Assembly: GCA_964514395.1 (NCBI GenBank)
Contig: CAZEQK010000004.1
Span: 62,001-126,000 of the forward strand
Reading direction: 5' to 3'
DNA length: 64,000 bases
Origin: CAZEQK01 sp964514395
GTDB taxonomy: Bacteria > Bacillota > Bacilli > Tepidibacillales > Tepidibacillaceae
Positions 52,469 through 60,342 of this stretch are shown here, piece by piece. Within the stretch, counting starts at the first letter, position 1; each line of letters opens with the position of its first letter. Below the pieces are notes generated by a model. The model was not told the origin of the DNA and made no database searches. It saw only the letters and a program-made list of their open reading frames with translations. The position numbers were made by a program, and so were the translations under genes.

Positions 52469-53051
52469 TACAAAATTATTAAAAACCAAATTAAAGGCTG
52501 AGGTTACTAGTAAACGCTATGATCATTCATTAGAAGTAGCGAAAGTAGCCAAAAGATTAGCTGAAAAATATGGTGAAGATATAAACAAGGCAGAGATAGC
52601 AGGATTATTGCACGATTGTGCTAAATACTGGCCAAAAGAGAAATTGGTTACTTATATTGAGAATAATAATGAGTTGTCTGATGCATTATTACAATATAAT
52701 GAAGAATTGTGGCATGGACCTGTTGCTTCAATAGCCGTGCAGGAAATGTTTAACATATCTGATACAGGAATTATTCATGCTATTCGCTACCACACCTCAG
52801 GACGAGTGGGTATGTCCTTACTAGAGAAGATTGTCTGTTTAGCTGATTATATTGAGCCGACACGAGACTTCCCAGAAGTAAATGAGATACGAATGATAGC
52901 AGAATATGACTTAAATAAAGCACTACTAGCCTCATTTGATAATACAATCAATTTTTTAATTCATAAGAAAAGCAAAATCTATCCTTTAACGATAGATGCT
53001 AGGAATGATTTGATTGATGAAATAACTGTTTTAGCTGAAGGAGGAAAATGA
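52458..53051 (+). CDS. yqeK: HD-domain hydrolase YqeK
   Basis: A 197-residue HD-domain protein. 'YDHSLEVAKVAKRLAEKYGED' and 'AGLLHDCAKYWPKEKL' give the H...HD metal site; 'EELWHGPVASIAVQE', 'AIRYHTSGRVGMSLLEKIVCLADYIEPTR' complete it. Proteins of this family hydrolyse diadenosine tetraphosphate symmetrically to ADP. ATG 52458 follows AAGGAG by ten bases and lies in the end of nadD, so translation is probably coupled. Confidence 0.94.
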   Translation: MKFDTKLLKTKLKAEVTSKRYDHSLEVAKVAKRLAEKYGEDINKAEIAGLLHDCAKYWPKEKLVTYIENNNELSDALLQYNEELWHGPVASIAVQEMFNISDTGIIHAIRYHTSGRVGMSLLEKIVCLADYIEPTRDFPEVNEIRMIAEYDLNKALLASFDNTINFLIHKKSKIYPLTIDARNDLIDEITVLAEGGK

Positions 53052-53423
53052 ATGGGATTAACAGTAAATGAAATTGCACAATTAGCTGCAATAACAGCGA
53101 ATAATAAAAAAGCAAACAAAACTTTAATCATTGATATTAGAGGGCTATCTGTTATAGCTGATTATTTTATCATCTGTAATGGAAATTCAGAAACTCAAGT
53201 TCAAGCAATTACTAAAGAAATAAAAGATAAAATGTCAGAGAATGGTATTGATATAAAAGGTGTTGAAGGATTAGATCAAGCAAGATGGGTACTTATTGAT
53301 CTTGGTGACGTAGTTGTCCATGTATTTCACAGAGAGGATAGGGAGTTTTATAATCTAGAAAGACTATGGGGAGATGCACCAAGAATTGATATGAAGGAAG
53401 AAATTAAGAGAAATGAATTATAA
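53052..53423 (+). CDS. rsfS: Ribosome silencing factor RsfS
   Basis: A 123-residue factor binding ribosomal protein L14 to block subunit joining in starved cells. 'TLIIDIRGLSVIADYFIICNGNSETQVQAITKEIKDKM' and 'GLDQARWVLIDLGDVVVHVFHREDREFYNLERLWGDA' are highly typical of the family (B. subtilis YqeL). Starts directly after yqeK stop; overlaps the next gene by 11 bases. Confidence 0.97.
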   Translation: MGLTVNEIAQLAAITANNKKANKTLIIDIRGLSVIADYFIICNGNSETQVQAITKEIKDKMSENGIDIKGVEGLDQARWVLIDLGDVVVHVFHREDREFYNLERLWGDAPRIDMKEEIKRNEL

Positions 53424-54156
53424 AAAGTTCGCATATATCTATGATTTATTAATGAAGGACGCTCCGTATAGTGAGTGGATAAGTCTGACGAAAGATATCA
53501 TAAATAAGTATCACTTAAACCCTAACTATATTTTAGATTTGGGATGTGGAACAGGAAACATATCCATTCCACTTTATGAGTCTGGGTACGATGTAATGGG
53601 TGTTGATTTATCTGAAGATATGCTAGCGATAGCTTATAATAAAATGAATGATAAGGCTATTTCCTTTCCTTTAATTCATCAAGATATGAGAGAAATGAAA
53701 GCCTCAGTCCCTACTGATTTAATAATAAGCTATTGCGATTCCTTAAATTATTTAGAAGGCAAAGCTGAAATAGAACAAACCTTTCATCAGGTTTATCATA
53801 ATCTAAATGAGGGAGGTTTTTTTATTTTTGATATGCATACTCCCTATAAGTTTATCAATGAATTTTCAGAAAATACCTATGCATGGCATGATGAAGGGGT
53901 TTCTATTATTTGGATCCCATATGTAGATGAGGATCAGCTTGTAGTAGAACATGATCTAACCTTTTTTGTAAAAGAGGATAACGGTTTGTACAGTAAAGTT
54001 CAAGAGATTCATAAACAAAAGACCTATACGAAGGCTACTATCAAAAAATTATTAAAAAATGCTGGATTTGAAGTCATTGAAGTTTTTACCGATTTTCAAA
54101 TGCAAACCATTGAAGAGACAGGTGAGAGGATTTTTTATATAGCAAGAAAAGAGTAA
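53413..54156 (+). CDS. yqeM: Class I SAM-dependent methyltransferase YqeM
   Basis: A 247-residue methyltransferase with Rossmann-like motif I 'ILDLGCGTGNISIPL', 'VMGVDLSEDMLAIA' (motif II acidic), and 'IHQDMREM' (motif III). The substrate is unknown. It ends the yqe cluster exactly as in B. subtilis, where comER follows on the other strand; here an unrelated-looking small minus-strand gene follows. Confidence 0.92.
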   Translation: MNYKKFAYIYDLLMKDAPYSEWISLTKDIINKYHLNPNYILDLGCGTGNISIPLYESGYDVMGVDLSEDMLAIAYNKMNDKAISFPLIHQDMREMKASVPTDLIISYCDSLNYLEGKAEIEQTFHQVYHNLNEGGFFIFDMHTPYKFINEFSENTYAWHDEGVSIIWIPYVDEDQLVVEHDLTFFVKEDNGLYSKVQEIHKQKTYTKATIKKLLKNAGFEVIEVFTDFQMQTIEETGERIFYIARKE

Positions 54157-54201
54157 ATCCATTAAAGAAAAAGAAAATTTAGAAAATTATGTAAAAATCC
54201 A

Positions 54202-54231
54202 TTGACAATCTGTGAGTTCATTGAATATAAT
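54202..54231 (+). promoter_or_regulatory. Consensus sigma-A promoter with no downstream gene
   Basis: TTGACA (54202-54207) and TATAAT (54226-54231), both perfect, with an 18-base spacer, 45 bases after yqeM. Expected start near 54238. The next plus-strand gene (comEA) is 600 bases away beyond a terminator and a minus-strand gene. Confidence 0.75.
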
Positions 54232-54237
54232 CATAAT

Positions 54238-54306
54238 TAAAATATAATAAGAAAGTTTTCTCAACCTCTTGTCCCTAGCAAAAAGCTTGGGGTGGGAGGT
54301 TTTTTA
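54238..54306 (+). ncRNA. Candidate small RNA of about 70 nt
   Basis: Between a perfect promoter and a strong terminator, the transcript has room for only about 25 single-stranded bases followed by a two-part hairpin: AACCTC/GAGGTT (54263-54268 with 54296-54301) enclosing TCCCTAGC/GCTTGGGG (54272-54279 with 54285-54292, one mismatch), then TTTTTT. No start codon with a ribosome site is inside. It may instead be simply the yqeM terminator with a fortuitous promoter. Confidence 0.5.
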
Positions 54307-54424
54307 TTTTACCCAAATAAGATAAATGATGAATGGTATACTGGTTTGAAAAGAAATTTGTTAAGTTTAAGTAAAAAAAAGGAAAACATAACTTATTATC
54401 TAATTATATAAATAATGAAATAAA

Positions 54425-54682
54425 TTACATATTCTTAACAAATAATTCAAACATTTCTTTTGATACTATTTTTCTTGTTGGGAGCTGATGCTTCACTGCA
54501 AATTGATTTAAATCTTTTGTCCACTGATTTAGTTGAGTTAAATCTATATTGATACCTTGTTCATAATCTTGAAGTAAAAGAGAAATAATGTGTTCTCTAT
54601 GTTCATCCAATTGTTTGTAAAATTCAATAGCTTCTACCTTTGTTGAAACTTTTTTTGATATTTCAAGATGTACTTCATTCAT
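54425..54682 (-). CDS. Small protein of unknown function
   Basis: An 85-residue soluble, helical, charged protein starting 'MNEVHLEISKKVSTKVEAIEFYKQLDEHREHI'. I do not recognise a family. ATG 54682 is six bases after GAGGTG; the GTG at 54691 lies in that site. No signal peptide or membrane helix. It occupies the place of comER in B. subtilis but is far too short and lacks a Rossmann motif. Confidence 0.6.
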   Translation of the reverse strand: MNEVHLEISKKVSTKVEAIEFYKQLDEHREHIISLLLQDYEQGINIDLTQLNQWTKDLNQFAVKHQLPTRKIVSKEMFELFVKNM

Positions 54683-54827
54683 TAAAATCACCTCATCATT
54701 TGTTATGAATCATTTCAATTCATTTAAGACGTTCTCTATTTTATCGTACTTTATGATATTTGATAAGTCTAAATTCATAGAAGAGAGAAAGAGAGATCAT
54801 TATGACCAACATTTTTAGGAGGATGTT

Positions 54828-55454
54828 ATGATATATTTATCAAAAAGGAAAAAATTTTATATAGGATTCATTTTAATTATATTAATAACTGGTACTTTTC
54901 AACTTGTTTATTGGATGACTCAAAAAGAACCACCTATTTTTGAAACTGATGAGGCAGCTTTACAAAATAATCAAATAACGATGGAGTTTAGTGCCTCTGT
55001 TAATAATGGACAGAATGATAATAATAAGGAAGAAGTAAAGGTGATGATGATAGATATTAAGGGTGAGGTAAACAATCCAGGGGTCTATCAAATGGAGGAT
55101 GGTGAAAGAATACAGGATGCGGTAATGAAGGCAGGTGGTTCTAAAGAAAATGCGGATCTAAATCAAGTAAATTTAGCGATGAAGGTCTATGATGAAATGG
55201 TAATTTATGTTCCTAAAAAAGGTGAAGATATGGGTCAGAGGCTCTATATTATAAATGATGGAAAGATTTCAATCAACCAATCAAATAAAGAGGAATTAAT
55301 GGAGCTAAATGGAATAGGTGAATCAAAGGCAGATGCAATTATAGCTTACAGGATGGAACATGGCAGCTTTAAAAGTCTTGATGAAATAATGGAAATATCG
55401 GGGATTGGAACGAAAATATTTCAACAAATTAAAGATAAAATTACAATTCACTAG
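54828..55454 (+). CDS. comEA: Competence protein ComEA (DNA receptor)
   Basis: A 208-residue membrane-anchored DNA-binding protein for transformation. One N-terminal helix (about 10-30), a flexible linker, an SLBB domain (about 72-132; 'IDIKGEVNNPGVYQMEDGERIQDAVMKAGG') and a C-terminal helix-hairpin-helix DNA-binding domain (about 145-208; 'ISINQSNKEELMELNGIGESKADAIIAYRMEHG' and 'ISGIGTKIFQQIKDKI'). Ribosome site AGGAGG. It follows the yqe cluster as in B. subtilis. Confidence 0.95.
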   Translation: MIYLSKRKKFYIGFILIILITGTFQLVYWMTQKEPPIFETDEAALQNNQITMEFSASVNNGQNDNNKEEVKVMMIDIKGEVNNPGVYQMEDGERIQDAVMKAGGSKENADLNQVNLAMKVYDEMVIYVPKKGEDMGQRLYIINDGKISINQSNKEELMELNGIGESKADAIIAYRMEHGSFKSLDEIMEISGIGTKIFQQIKDKITIH

Positions 55455-55525
55455 TATGTAAGGAAGTAATCCATGCATCCTTCTATAGGTTTCTTGTATA
55501 GATTCCTAATAGATTATAAAAACTA

Positions 55526-55555
55526 TTGACGTGTCCCGTAATAAATAGGTAAACT
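55526..55555 (+). promoter_or_regulatory. Promoter of the CoA-binding protein gene
   Basis: TTGACG (55526-55531), 18-base spacer, TAAACT (55550-55555). Good -35, fair -10; 38 bases before the ATG. Confidence 0.5.
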
Positions 55556-55592
55556 TTCTGTATATGGAAAAAAATTATTTAGGAGGATTATT

Positions 55593-56003
55593 ATGAGCAT
55601 TTTGATCACGGATGAGAAAATTAGAGATTTAATTGAAAGCTCTAAACGTATAGCAATCGTAGGCCTATCAAACAAACCTGAACGAGATAGCTATAAGGTT
55701 GCAGAATATTTATTAAAGAACGGATTTGAAATCATACCAGTCAATCCTACAGTTGATGAAGTTTTAGGAGTTAAAGCAGTTGCAACTTTAAAGGATATTG
55801 AAGGTCGTGTAGATATGGTTGATGTATTCAGAAGGCCAGATCAGGTGATGCCGATAACAGAAGAAACGATAAAAATTGGTGCAAAGTCAATTTGGTTCCA
55901 ATTGGGAGTGGTGAATGAAGAGGCCGCTAATTATGCTTCGGAAAATGGTTTAGAGGTTGTTATGGATCGCTGTATTAAAATAGAGCATAATAGATTGTTC
56001 TAA
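55593..56003 (+). CDS. CoA-binding domain protein (YccU type)
   Basis: A 136-residue stand-alone Rossmann CoA-binding domain like the alpha subunit of succinyl-CoA synthetase: 'RIAIVGLSNKPERDSYKVAEYLLKNGFEIIPVNP', 'VDMVDVFRRPDQVMPITEETIKIGAKSIWFQLGVVNEEAANYASENGLEVVMDRCIKIEH'. Function is unknown; some relatives sense CoA thioesters. AGGAGG precedes the start. It is inserted between comEA and comEB, where B. subtilis has nothing. Confidence 0.88.
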   Translation: MSILITDEKIRDLIESSKRIAIVGLSNKPERDSYKVAEYLLKNGFEIIPVNPTVDEVLGVKAVATLKDIEGRVDMVDVFRRPDQVMPITEETIKIGAKSIWFQLGVVNEEAANYASENGLEVVMDRCIKIEHNRLF

Positions 56004-56116
56004 AAAGTAAGTAGGAGTGCTTGTATAAGCTCTTACTTATTGAATAATATAGTTTCTTATTGCTATTTCAGTATAGTTGCCTTGATATAAATACAGAAAA
56101 TGAAGGGGATGAGAAA

Positions 56117-56596
56117 TTGAGTTCCTATTACAGAAAAAGCTGGGATGAATACTTCATGGAATTAGCTTTTACTGTTTCTGATAGAGCAACTTGTCCAAGG
56201 AGACATGTTGGTGCTATCTTAGTAAAAGATAAAAAATTAATGGGAACAGGTTATAACGGAAGTCCCTCAGGTGTTTCAGATTGTTATGAGCAAGGCTGTT
56301 TAATTGAACATTATCACGAAGATGGTGAAAAAAAAGAAAGATGTATTAGAACGATTCATGCAGAGGTTAATCTAATGCTGTTCACGGATAGAGAGGATCG
56401 TGAAGGGGCTACTGTTTTTGTAACAGATTCGCCTTGCTATAACTGCGCTAAGATGTTGGCCAATAGTGGTATTAATGAAGTTGTTTATGAACGTGAATAT
56501 GAGAAGGACCATCCAAAGGTAAGCCAGCTATTTAAAGAGGCAAAGATTTCCTACAGACAGTTTAAAAAAAACAAACAGAATTTAACAGACATATAA
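56117..56596 (+). CDS. comEB: dCMP deaminase-like protein ComEB
   Basis: A 160-residue zinc-dependent cytidine/deoxycytidylate deaminase. 'SWDEYFMELAFTVSDRATCPRRHVGAILVKDKKLMGTGYNGSPSG' and the zinc site 'TIHAEVNLML' (HAE) with 'SPCYNCAKML' (PCxxC) are typical. It converts dCMP to dUMP for dTTP supply; in B. subtilis it is in the comE operon but dispensable for transformation. The TTG at 56117 is seven bases after AAGGGGA; an open frame running upstream to 56060 has no ribosome site. Confidence 0.93.
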   Translation: MSSYYRKSWDEYFMELAFTVSDRATCPRRHVGAILVKDKKLMGTGYNGSPSGVSDCYEQGCLIEHYHEDGEKKERCIRTIHAEVNLMLFTDREDREGATVFVTDSPCYNCAKMLANSGINEVVYEREYEKDHPKVSQLFKEAKISYRQFKKNKQNLTDI

Positions 56597-56612
56597 GTAA
56601 TATTTGATGAAT

Positions 56613-56646
56613 AGTCTTCTATTAAAGGGATAGAAGACTTTTTTTA
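56613..56646 (+). terminator. Terminator after comEB
   Basis: 10-bp stem (56613-56622 with 56630-56639), 7-base loop, T run. It shows that comEB ends its transcript and no comEC follows. Confidence 0.85.
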
Positions 56647-56756
56647 TGAATATTTTGAGTATATAGGGATATCATCCAATGCGGAATGAATGATTTAGAT
56701 TCACTGCAGAAGAGACAATATCCTTTTTTTATTTATAACATGGTGTTTTTTTGCCC

Positions 56757-56872
56757 GATAGCAAACTGCCGCTAATATAGTCTCATGAATTAAGCGGTGC
56801 TAAGCTCCTGGATAAGTTCAACTAACATTCAAGTATTCCCTCTGAATGCAGCTTCACATAACATATCCAATA
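56757..56872 (+). repeat. Dispersed structured repeat, family 1, copy C
   Basis: GATAGCAAACTGCCGCTAA, CCGCT/AGCGG central stem, GCTCCTGGATAAGTTCAAC, the invariant AACTAACATTC, and CTGAATGCAGCTTCACATA. Terminal hairpin CATTCA/TGAATG. It lies just before the aminomutase pseudogene, in the 308 bases after comEB, which otherwise hold only the terminator. Confidence 0.75.
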
Positions 56873-56904
56873 ATATCTAATTAATGAGAAAGGAGTGTAA
56901 ATTT

Positions 56905-57436
56905 ATGTGTCCATCTAATTTTAATGCATCAAGCTTACGCCATGCATCGTCTGAAACAAAGCGAGAATTTGCAAATAAAAGGGGTGATGAGCTTAAACTT
57001 ACAATTAAAGATTATTTAAATGAAAGTAAGAAGATAAGTACAGGTTTTAAGCTAAAAGATAAATATGAAAAGTAGAAACAAAAAATATTAAAACTGCTAA
57101 AGGCTACAGAGAGGATTGGAATGATTGGAGATGGTAAGTAAAAAATAGATTTACGAGGGCAGAAGATATAGTAAAAATATTAAATCTAAAAGAAGCAGAA
57201 AAGAAACAAATAGAACAGGTTGGTAAGCATTTTCGCTGGGCAGTTTCTCCGTATTATCTTAGCTTAATGGATCCAATGGATTCTACAGATCCGATACATA
57301 GACAAGGTATTCCTTCAATAGCTGAGATTGAGAATACGATTGGTGAGCTGACCCAATAGGGGAAGAGTTTACATCTCCTGCTCCATCTCACAGGGAAATG
57401 AAAAAATCACGAACAGAACATGGGAAGGTAGAATAA
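56905..57436 (+). pseudogene. Decayed N-terminal fragment of a glutamate/lysine 2,3-aminomutase
   Basis: Three frames joined give a recognisable radical-SAM aminomutase N-terminus: 'IKDYLNESKKISTGFKLKDKYEK', stop at 57073; then 'KQKILKLLKATE', a one-base loss near 57108; 'DWNDWRW', a TAA at 57135 (Gln codon changed); 'KNRFTRAEDIVKILNLKEAEKKQIEQVGKHFRWAVSPYYLSLMDP', 'DPIHRQGIPSIAEIENTIGEL', another one-base loss near 57350; 'PIGEEFTSPAPS'. The similarity ends before the CxxxCxxC cluster. The order and wording resemble glutamate 2,3-aminomutase most. At least two frameshifts and two stops show loss of function. A ribosome site (AAAGGAG) remains at the start. Confidence 0.85.
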
Positions 57437-57494
57437 TAGAATACCCAAACTAAAATGAGTATTTACGAGGTGATAACCTAATTATTTAATGAAT

Positions 57495-57519
57495 AGACGG
57501 CTATCGTCGTCTTTTTTTT
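57495..57519 (+). terminator. Terminator upstream of pgi
   Basis: Short AGACG/CGTCT stem (57495-57499 with 57508-57512) followed by seven Ts; probably closed the original aminomutase transcript. Confidence 0.6.
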
Positions 57520-57637
57520 GTGAAATAAATCATTTATAATAATTCTTATTATTAATTTTTTAGAATAAAAAATGGTAATATAAACAATATAAATCTGTAA
57601 TATTTTTTTAAAAAGATAAAAATGGTGGGGTGTAAAA

Positions 57638-58975
57638 ATGATCAATTTAGAAACGTCAAAAGCATTAAACAAAGAGGAAATAGATAAAATAGCCCCCTTT
57701 GTACAAGTAGCCCATGAAATGCTACATACTGGGAGTGGTGCTGGAAATGATTATATTGGTTGGTTAAAGTGGCCACTTCAATATGATAAAGAGGAGTTTA
57801 CAGCAGTAAAAAGTGCTGCAAAGGAAATCCAATCTAACTCTGATATATTCATTGTAATTGGTATTGGTGGATCCTATTTAGGGGCAAGAGCAGCAATCGA
57901 GCTTTTATCTCATACCTTCTATAATCAATTAGAAAAGGGTAAACGAAAAACACCTGAGATTTATTTTGTTGGTAATAACATAAGTGCTACCTATATAAAG
58001 CATTTATTTGATTTATTGGAGAATAAAGACGTGTCAGTAAACGTCATTTCAAAATCTGGAACGACAACCGAGCCGGCATTAGCATTTAGACTATTTAGAG
58101 AATGGTTAATCCAAAAGTACGGTAAAGAGGAAGCAAGTAAACGAATTTATGCAACGACAGATAAGTCAAAAGGTGCATTGCGTCAATTGGCAGAGAATGA
58201 AGGCTATAAGACGTTTGTTATCCCTGATAATGTTGGTGGACGATATTCTGTTTTAACCGCAGTAGGTTTGTTACCAATAGCAGTAAGTGGTGCTAATATT
58301 GACATGCTCATGGATGGAGCGAGAGAAGGATTAGAGGAATTTAAAGAAACTGATATGGCAAAAAATACTTGCTACCAATATGCTGCTGCTCGTCATGCAT
58401 TATATCAAAAGGGGAAAACCATAGAATTATTAGTAAATTATGAGCCATCCCTTCAATATTTTTCTGAATGGTGGAAACAGCTTTTTGGGGAAAGTGAAGG
58501 AAAGGATAACAAGGGTATTTTCCCTGCAAGTGTTCATTTTACAACGGATTTACATTCGATGGGACAATATATCCAAGACGGTAGAAGAGATTTATTTGAA
58601 ACAGTCATCCATATAGAAAATCCGGTGATTGATATTGAAATTGAAAATGATAACGATAATCTAGACGGATTAAACTATTTGGCCGGGAAAACAATAAATT
58701 TTGTAAATAAAAAAGCACTAGAGGGGACAGCACTTGCTCATCAGGATGGTGGTGTACCAAATCTGTTAATCACTCTATCAGAAATAAATGAATTTTCTTT
58801 AGGTAAATTAATCTATTTCTTTGAAAAAGCCTGTGGTATAAGTGGTTATTTGCAGGGGGTAAATCCTTTCAATCAACCAGGGGTGGAGGAATACAAAAAA
58901 AATATGTTTGCACTTTTAGGAAAACCAGGATATGAAAAAGAAAGAGAAGCCATTGAGAAGCGTATTCAAAAGTAA
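57638..58975 (+). CDS. pgi: Glucose-6-phosphate isomerase
   Basis: A 445-residue cytosolic enzyme interconverting glucose-6-phosphate and fructose-6-phosphate. 'VIGIGGSYLGARAAIELL' and 'VNVISKSGTTTEPALAFR' bind the phosphate, 'FVIPDNVGGRYSVLTAVGLLPIA' and 'LFGESEGKDNKGIFPAS' contain the catalytic residues, and 'GYLQGVNPFNQPGVEEYKKNMF' ends the family pattern. Length fits the short bacterial type. GGTGGGG ribosome site. It stands immediately before the glucan cluster, whose products feed glucose-6-phosphate to it. Confidence 0.97.
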   Translation: MINLETSKALNKEEIDKIAPFVQVAHEMLHTGSGAGNDYIGWLKWPLQYDKEEFTAVKSAAKEIQSNSDIFIVIGIGGSYLGARAAIELLSHTFYNQLEKGKRKTPEIYFVGNNISATYIKHLFDLLENKDVSVNVISKSGTTTEPALAFRLFREWLIQKYGKEEASKRIYATTDKSKGALRQLAENEGYKTFVIPDNVGGRYSVLTAVGLLPIAVSGANIDMLMDGAREGLEEFKETDMAKNTCYQYAAARHALYQKGKTIELLVNYEPSLQYFSEWWKQLFGESEGKDNKGIFPASVHFTTDLHSMGQYIQDGRRDLFETVIHIENPVIDIEIENDNDNLDGLNYLAGKTINFVNKKALEGTALAHQDGGVPNLLITLSEINEFSLGKLIYFFEKACGISGYLQGVNPFNQPGVEEYKKNMFALLGKPGYEKEREAIEKRIQK

Positions 58976-59046
58976 TTTTGCAAACTAAAAACTGTAAATA
59001 AGCACCATAATGAAAAACAGAAACAACAAAACTAAAATCAAAAATC

Positions 59047-59075
59047 TTGAAGAAAACGTTTCCATGTAATATAAT
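59047..59075 (+). promoter_or_regulatory. Promoter with embedded cre-like site for the glucan cluster
   Basis: TTGAAG (59047-59052), exactly 17 bases, TATAAT (59070-59075). Inside the spacer AGAAAACGTTTCCA (59051-59064) matches the CcpA cre consensus at 12 of 14 positions. A regulator bound between the boxes would block initiation, so glucose repression is likely. Confidence 0.65.
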
Positions 59076-59138
59076 TTAAATAATTATTTTAATACTTAAA
59101 GAAAGTATTAAAAAAACAATTGTAAAGGGGTATTTCAT

Positions 59139-60323
59139 GTGGTTACCGCAAATTATGAGGTGATAAAATCTGTCAATACTAGTTTGGTATTAGATGCCCT
59201 TCGAATTTACAAAACAATTTCTAGGTCTGACTTGGCTAGAATTACAGGACTAACAACTGGAACCATAACAAATATCTCACAAAAACTTTTAGAGTTAGGG
59301 CTGATAAAGGAATCTGGTTCCAGTGGACAAAGTACTGGAGGTAGAAAGCCTATACTCCTTAGTCTTAACGAAAAAGGAGCTTACGCAATTGCAATATCCG
59401 TAAAGACAAATGGAATAGAAGCAAGATTGGTTGATTTTAAATCTAAAATTATTCAATCCTATTCCAAATCAGGAGTCTTTCACGTTGAAGATGGCATAAA
59501 AGTAATTGTTGAAGCGGTTGATTATTTAAAAGCAATCGGAAAAGTGGATGAAAAGCTTATAGGTATTGGGATTAGCCTACCTGGCTGGATTGATTATTCC
59601 ATAGGCAAGGTGGTAAAGCTACCAAATCTATTAGGCTGGGAAAACTCATTAATTATTCAAGAATTGGAGAGCATACTTCACATTCCTGTTTTTATTGATA
59701 ATGATGCTAATTTAGCTGCTTTAGGTGAGCTGTGGTTTGGTAAAGGTAAGCTCTATCATCATATGGCTTATATCTTAGTTGATGATGGTATAGGAGCTGG
59801 ATTTATATTAAACCATCAAATATACAGAGGTAACGGTATTAGTACAGGTGAATTAGGTCATATTCCAATCGTATCTTCTGGGAAGAAGTGTTCTTGTGGG
59901 AACAGTGGCTGTTTAGATACAGTTTCTTCAACAAATGCGATGATTGAAAAATATTTAGAATTAACTGGTGAAAAAATAGATTTTGTTCAGTTGGTGAAAA
60001 AATTAAGTGAAAAAGAGAGTCAAGCCTTGAAAATCGTAGAGGAAGCAGCAAATTATATTGGAACTGCACTTAGTATGCTGATTAATTTACTGCATCCACA
60101 AGCGATCGTTTTGGGAGGAAAGACAATAGATCTCATTCCAGATTTTATACCTTTATTAAAGCAAGTTATTCAAAAAAAAGCATTACCATCCATGGTACAG
60201 GAAATTGTTATTCTCTCATCAGAATTAAAGGAAAATAGTTCATTACTTGGGGCAGTTGCTTTAGTATTTCAATCAACGCTACAGCCCTATTCATTAAATT
60301 CTGTCGAAACTAATTTGATATAA
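59139..60323 (+). CDS. ROK-family transcriptional regulator
   Basis: A 394-residue XylR/NagC-like repressor. An N-terminal winged helix-turn-helix ('LVLDALRIYKTISRSDLARITGLTTGTITNISQKLLELGLI') precedes a ROK sugar-binding domain with 'GIGISLPGWIDYSIGKVVKLPNLLGWEN', 'FIDNDANLAALGELWFG', 'GELGHIPI' and the zinc motif 'CSCGNSGCLDTVSS'. The phosphate-binding DxGxT of sugar kinases is absent, as in regulators. It starts with GTG eight bases after AAAGGGG. Likely controls the downstream genes in response to a sugar such as maltose or glucose; inferred from linkage. Confidence 0.9.
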   Translation: MVTANYEVIKSVNTSLVLDALRIYKTISRSDLARITGLTTGTITNISQKLLELGLIKESGSSGQSTGGRKPILLSLNEKGAYAIAISVKTNGIEARLVDFKSKIIQSYSKSGVFHVEDGIKVIVEAVDYLKAIGKVDEKLIGIGISLPGWIDYSIGKVVKLPNLLGWENSLIIQELESILHIPVFIDNDANLAALGELWFGKGKLYHHMAYILVDDGIGAGFILNHQIYRGNGISTGELGHIPIVSSGKKCSCGNSGCLDTVSSTNAMIEKYLELTGEKIDFVQLVKKLSEKESQALKIVEEAANYIGTALSMLINLLHPQAIVLGGKTIDLIPDFIPLLKQVIQKKALPSMVQEIVILSSELKENSSLLGAVALVFQSTLQPYSLNSVETNLI

Positions 60324-60342
60324 AATCTAAGGAGGAGAAAGA

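Noticed and set aside
56668..56732. GGATAT/ATATCC arms with a following T run between comEB and the repeat
   Set aside because: Only 6 bp with a loop above 40 bases and no promoter; weaker than the comEB terminator just upstream.
57478..57672. Minus-strand 64-codon frame upstream of pgi
   Set aside because: AT-rich shadow across a terminator and the pgi start, with no ribosome site.
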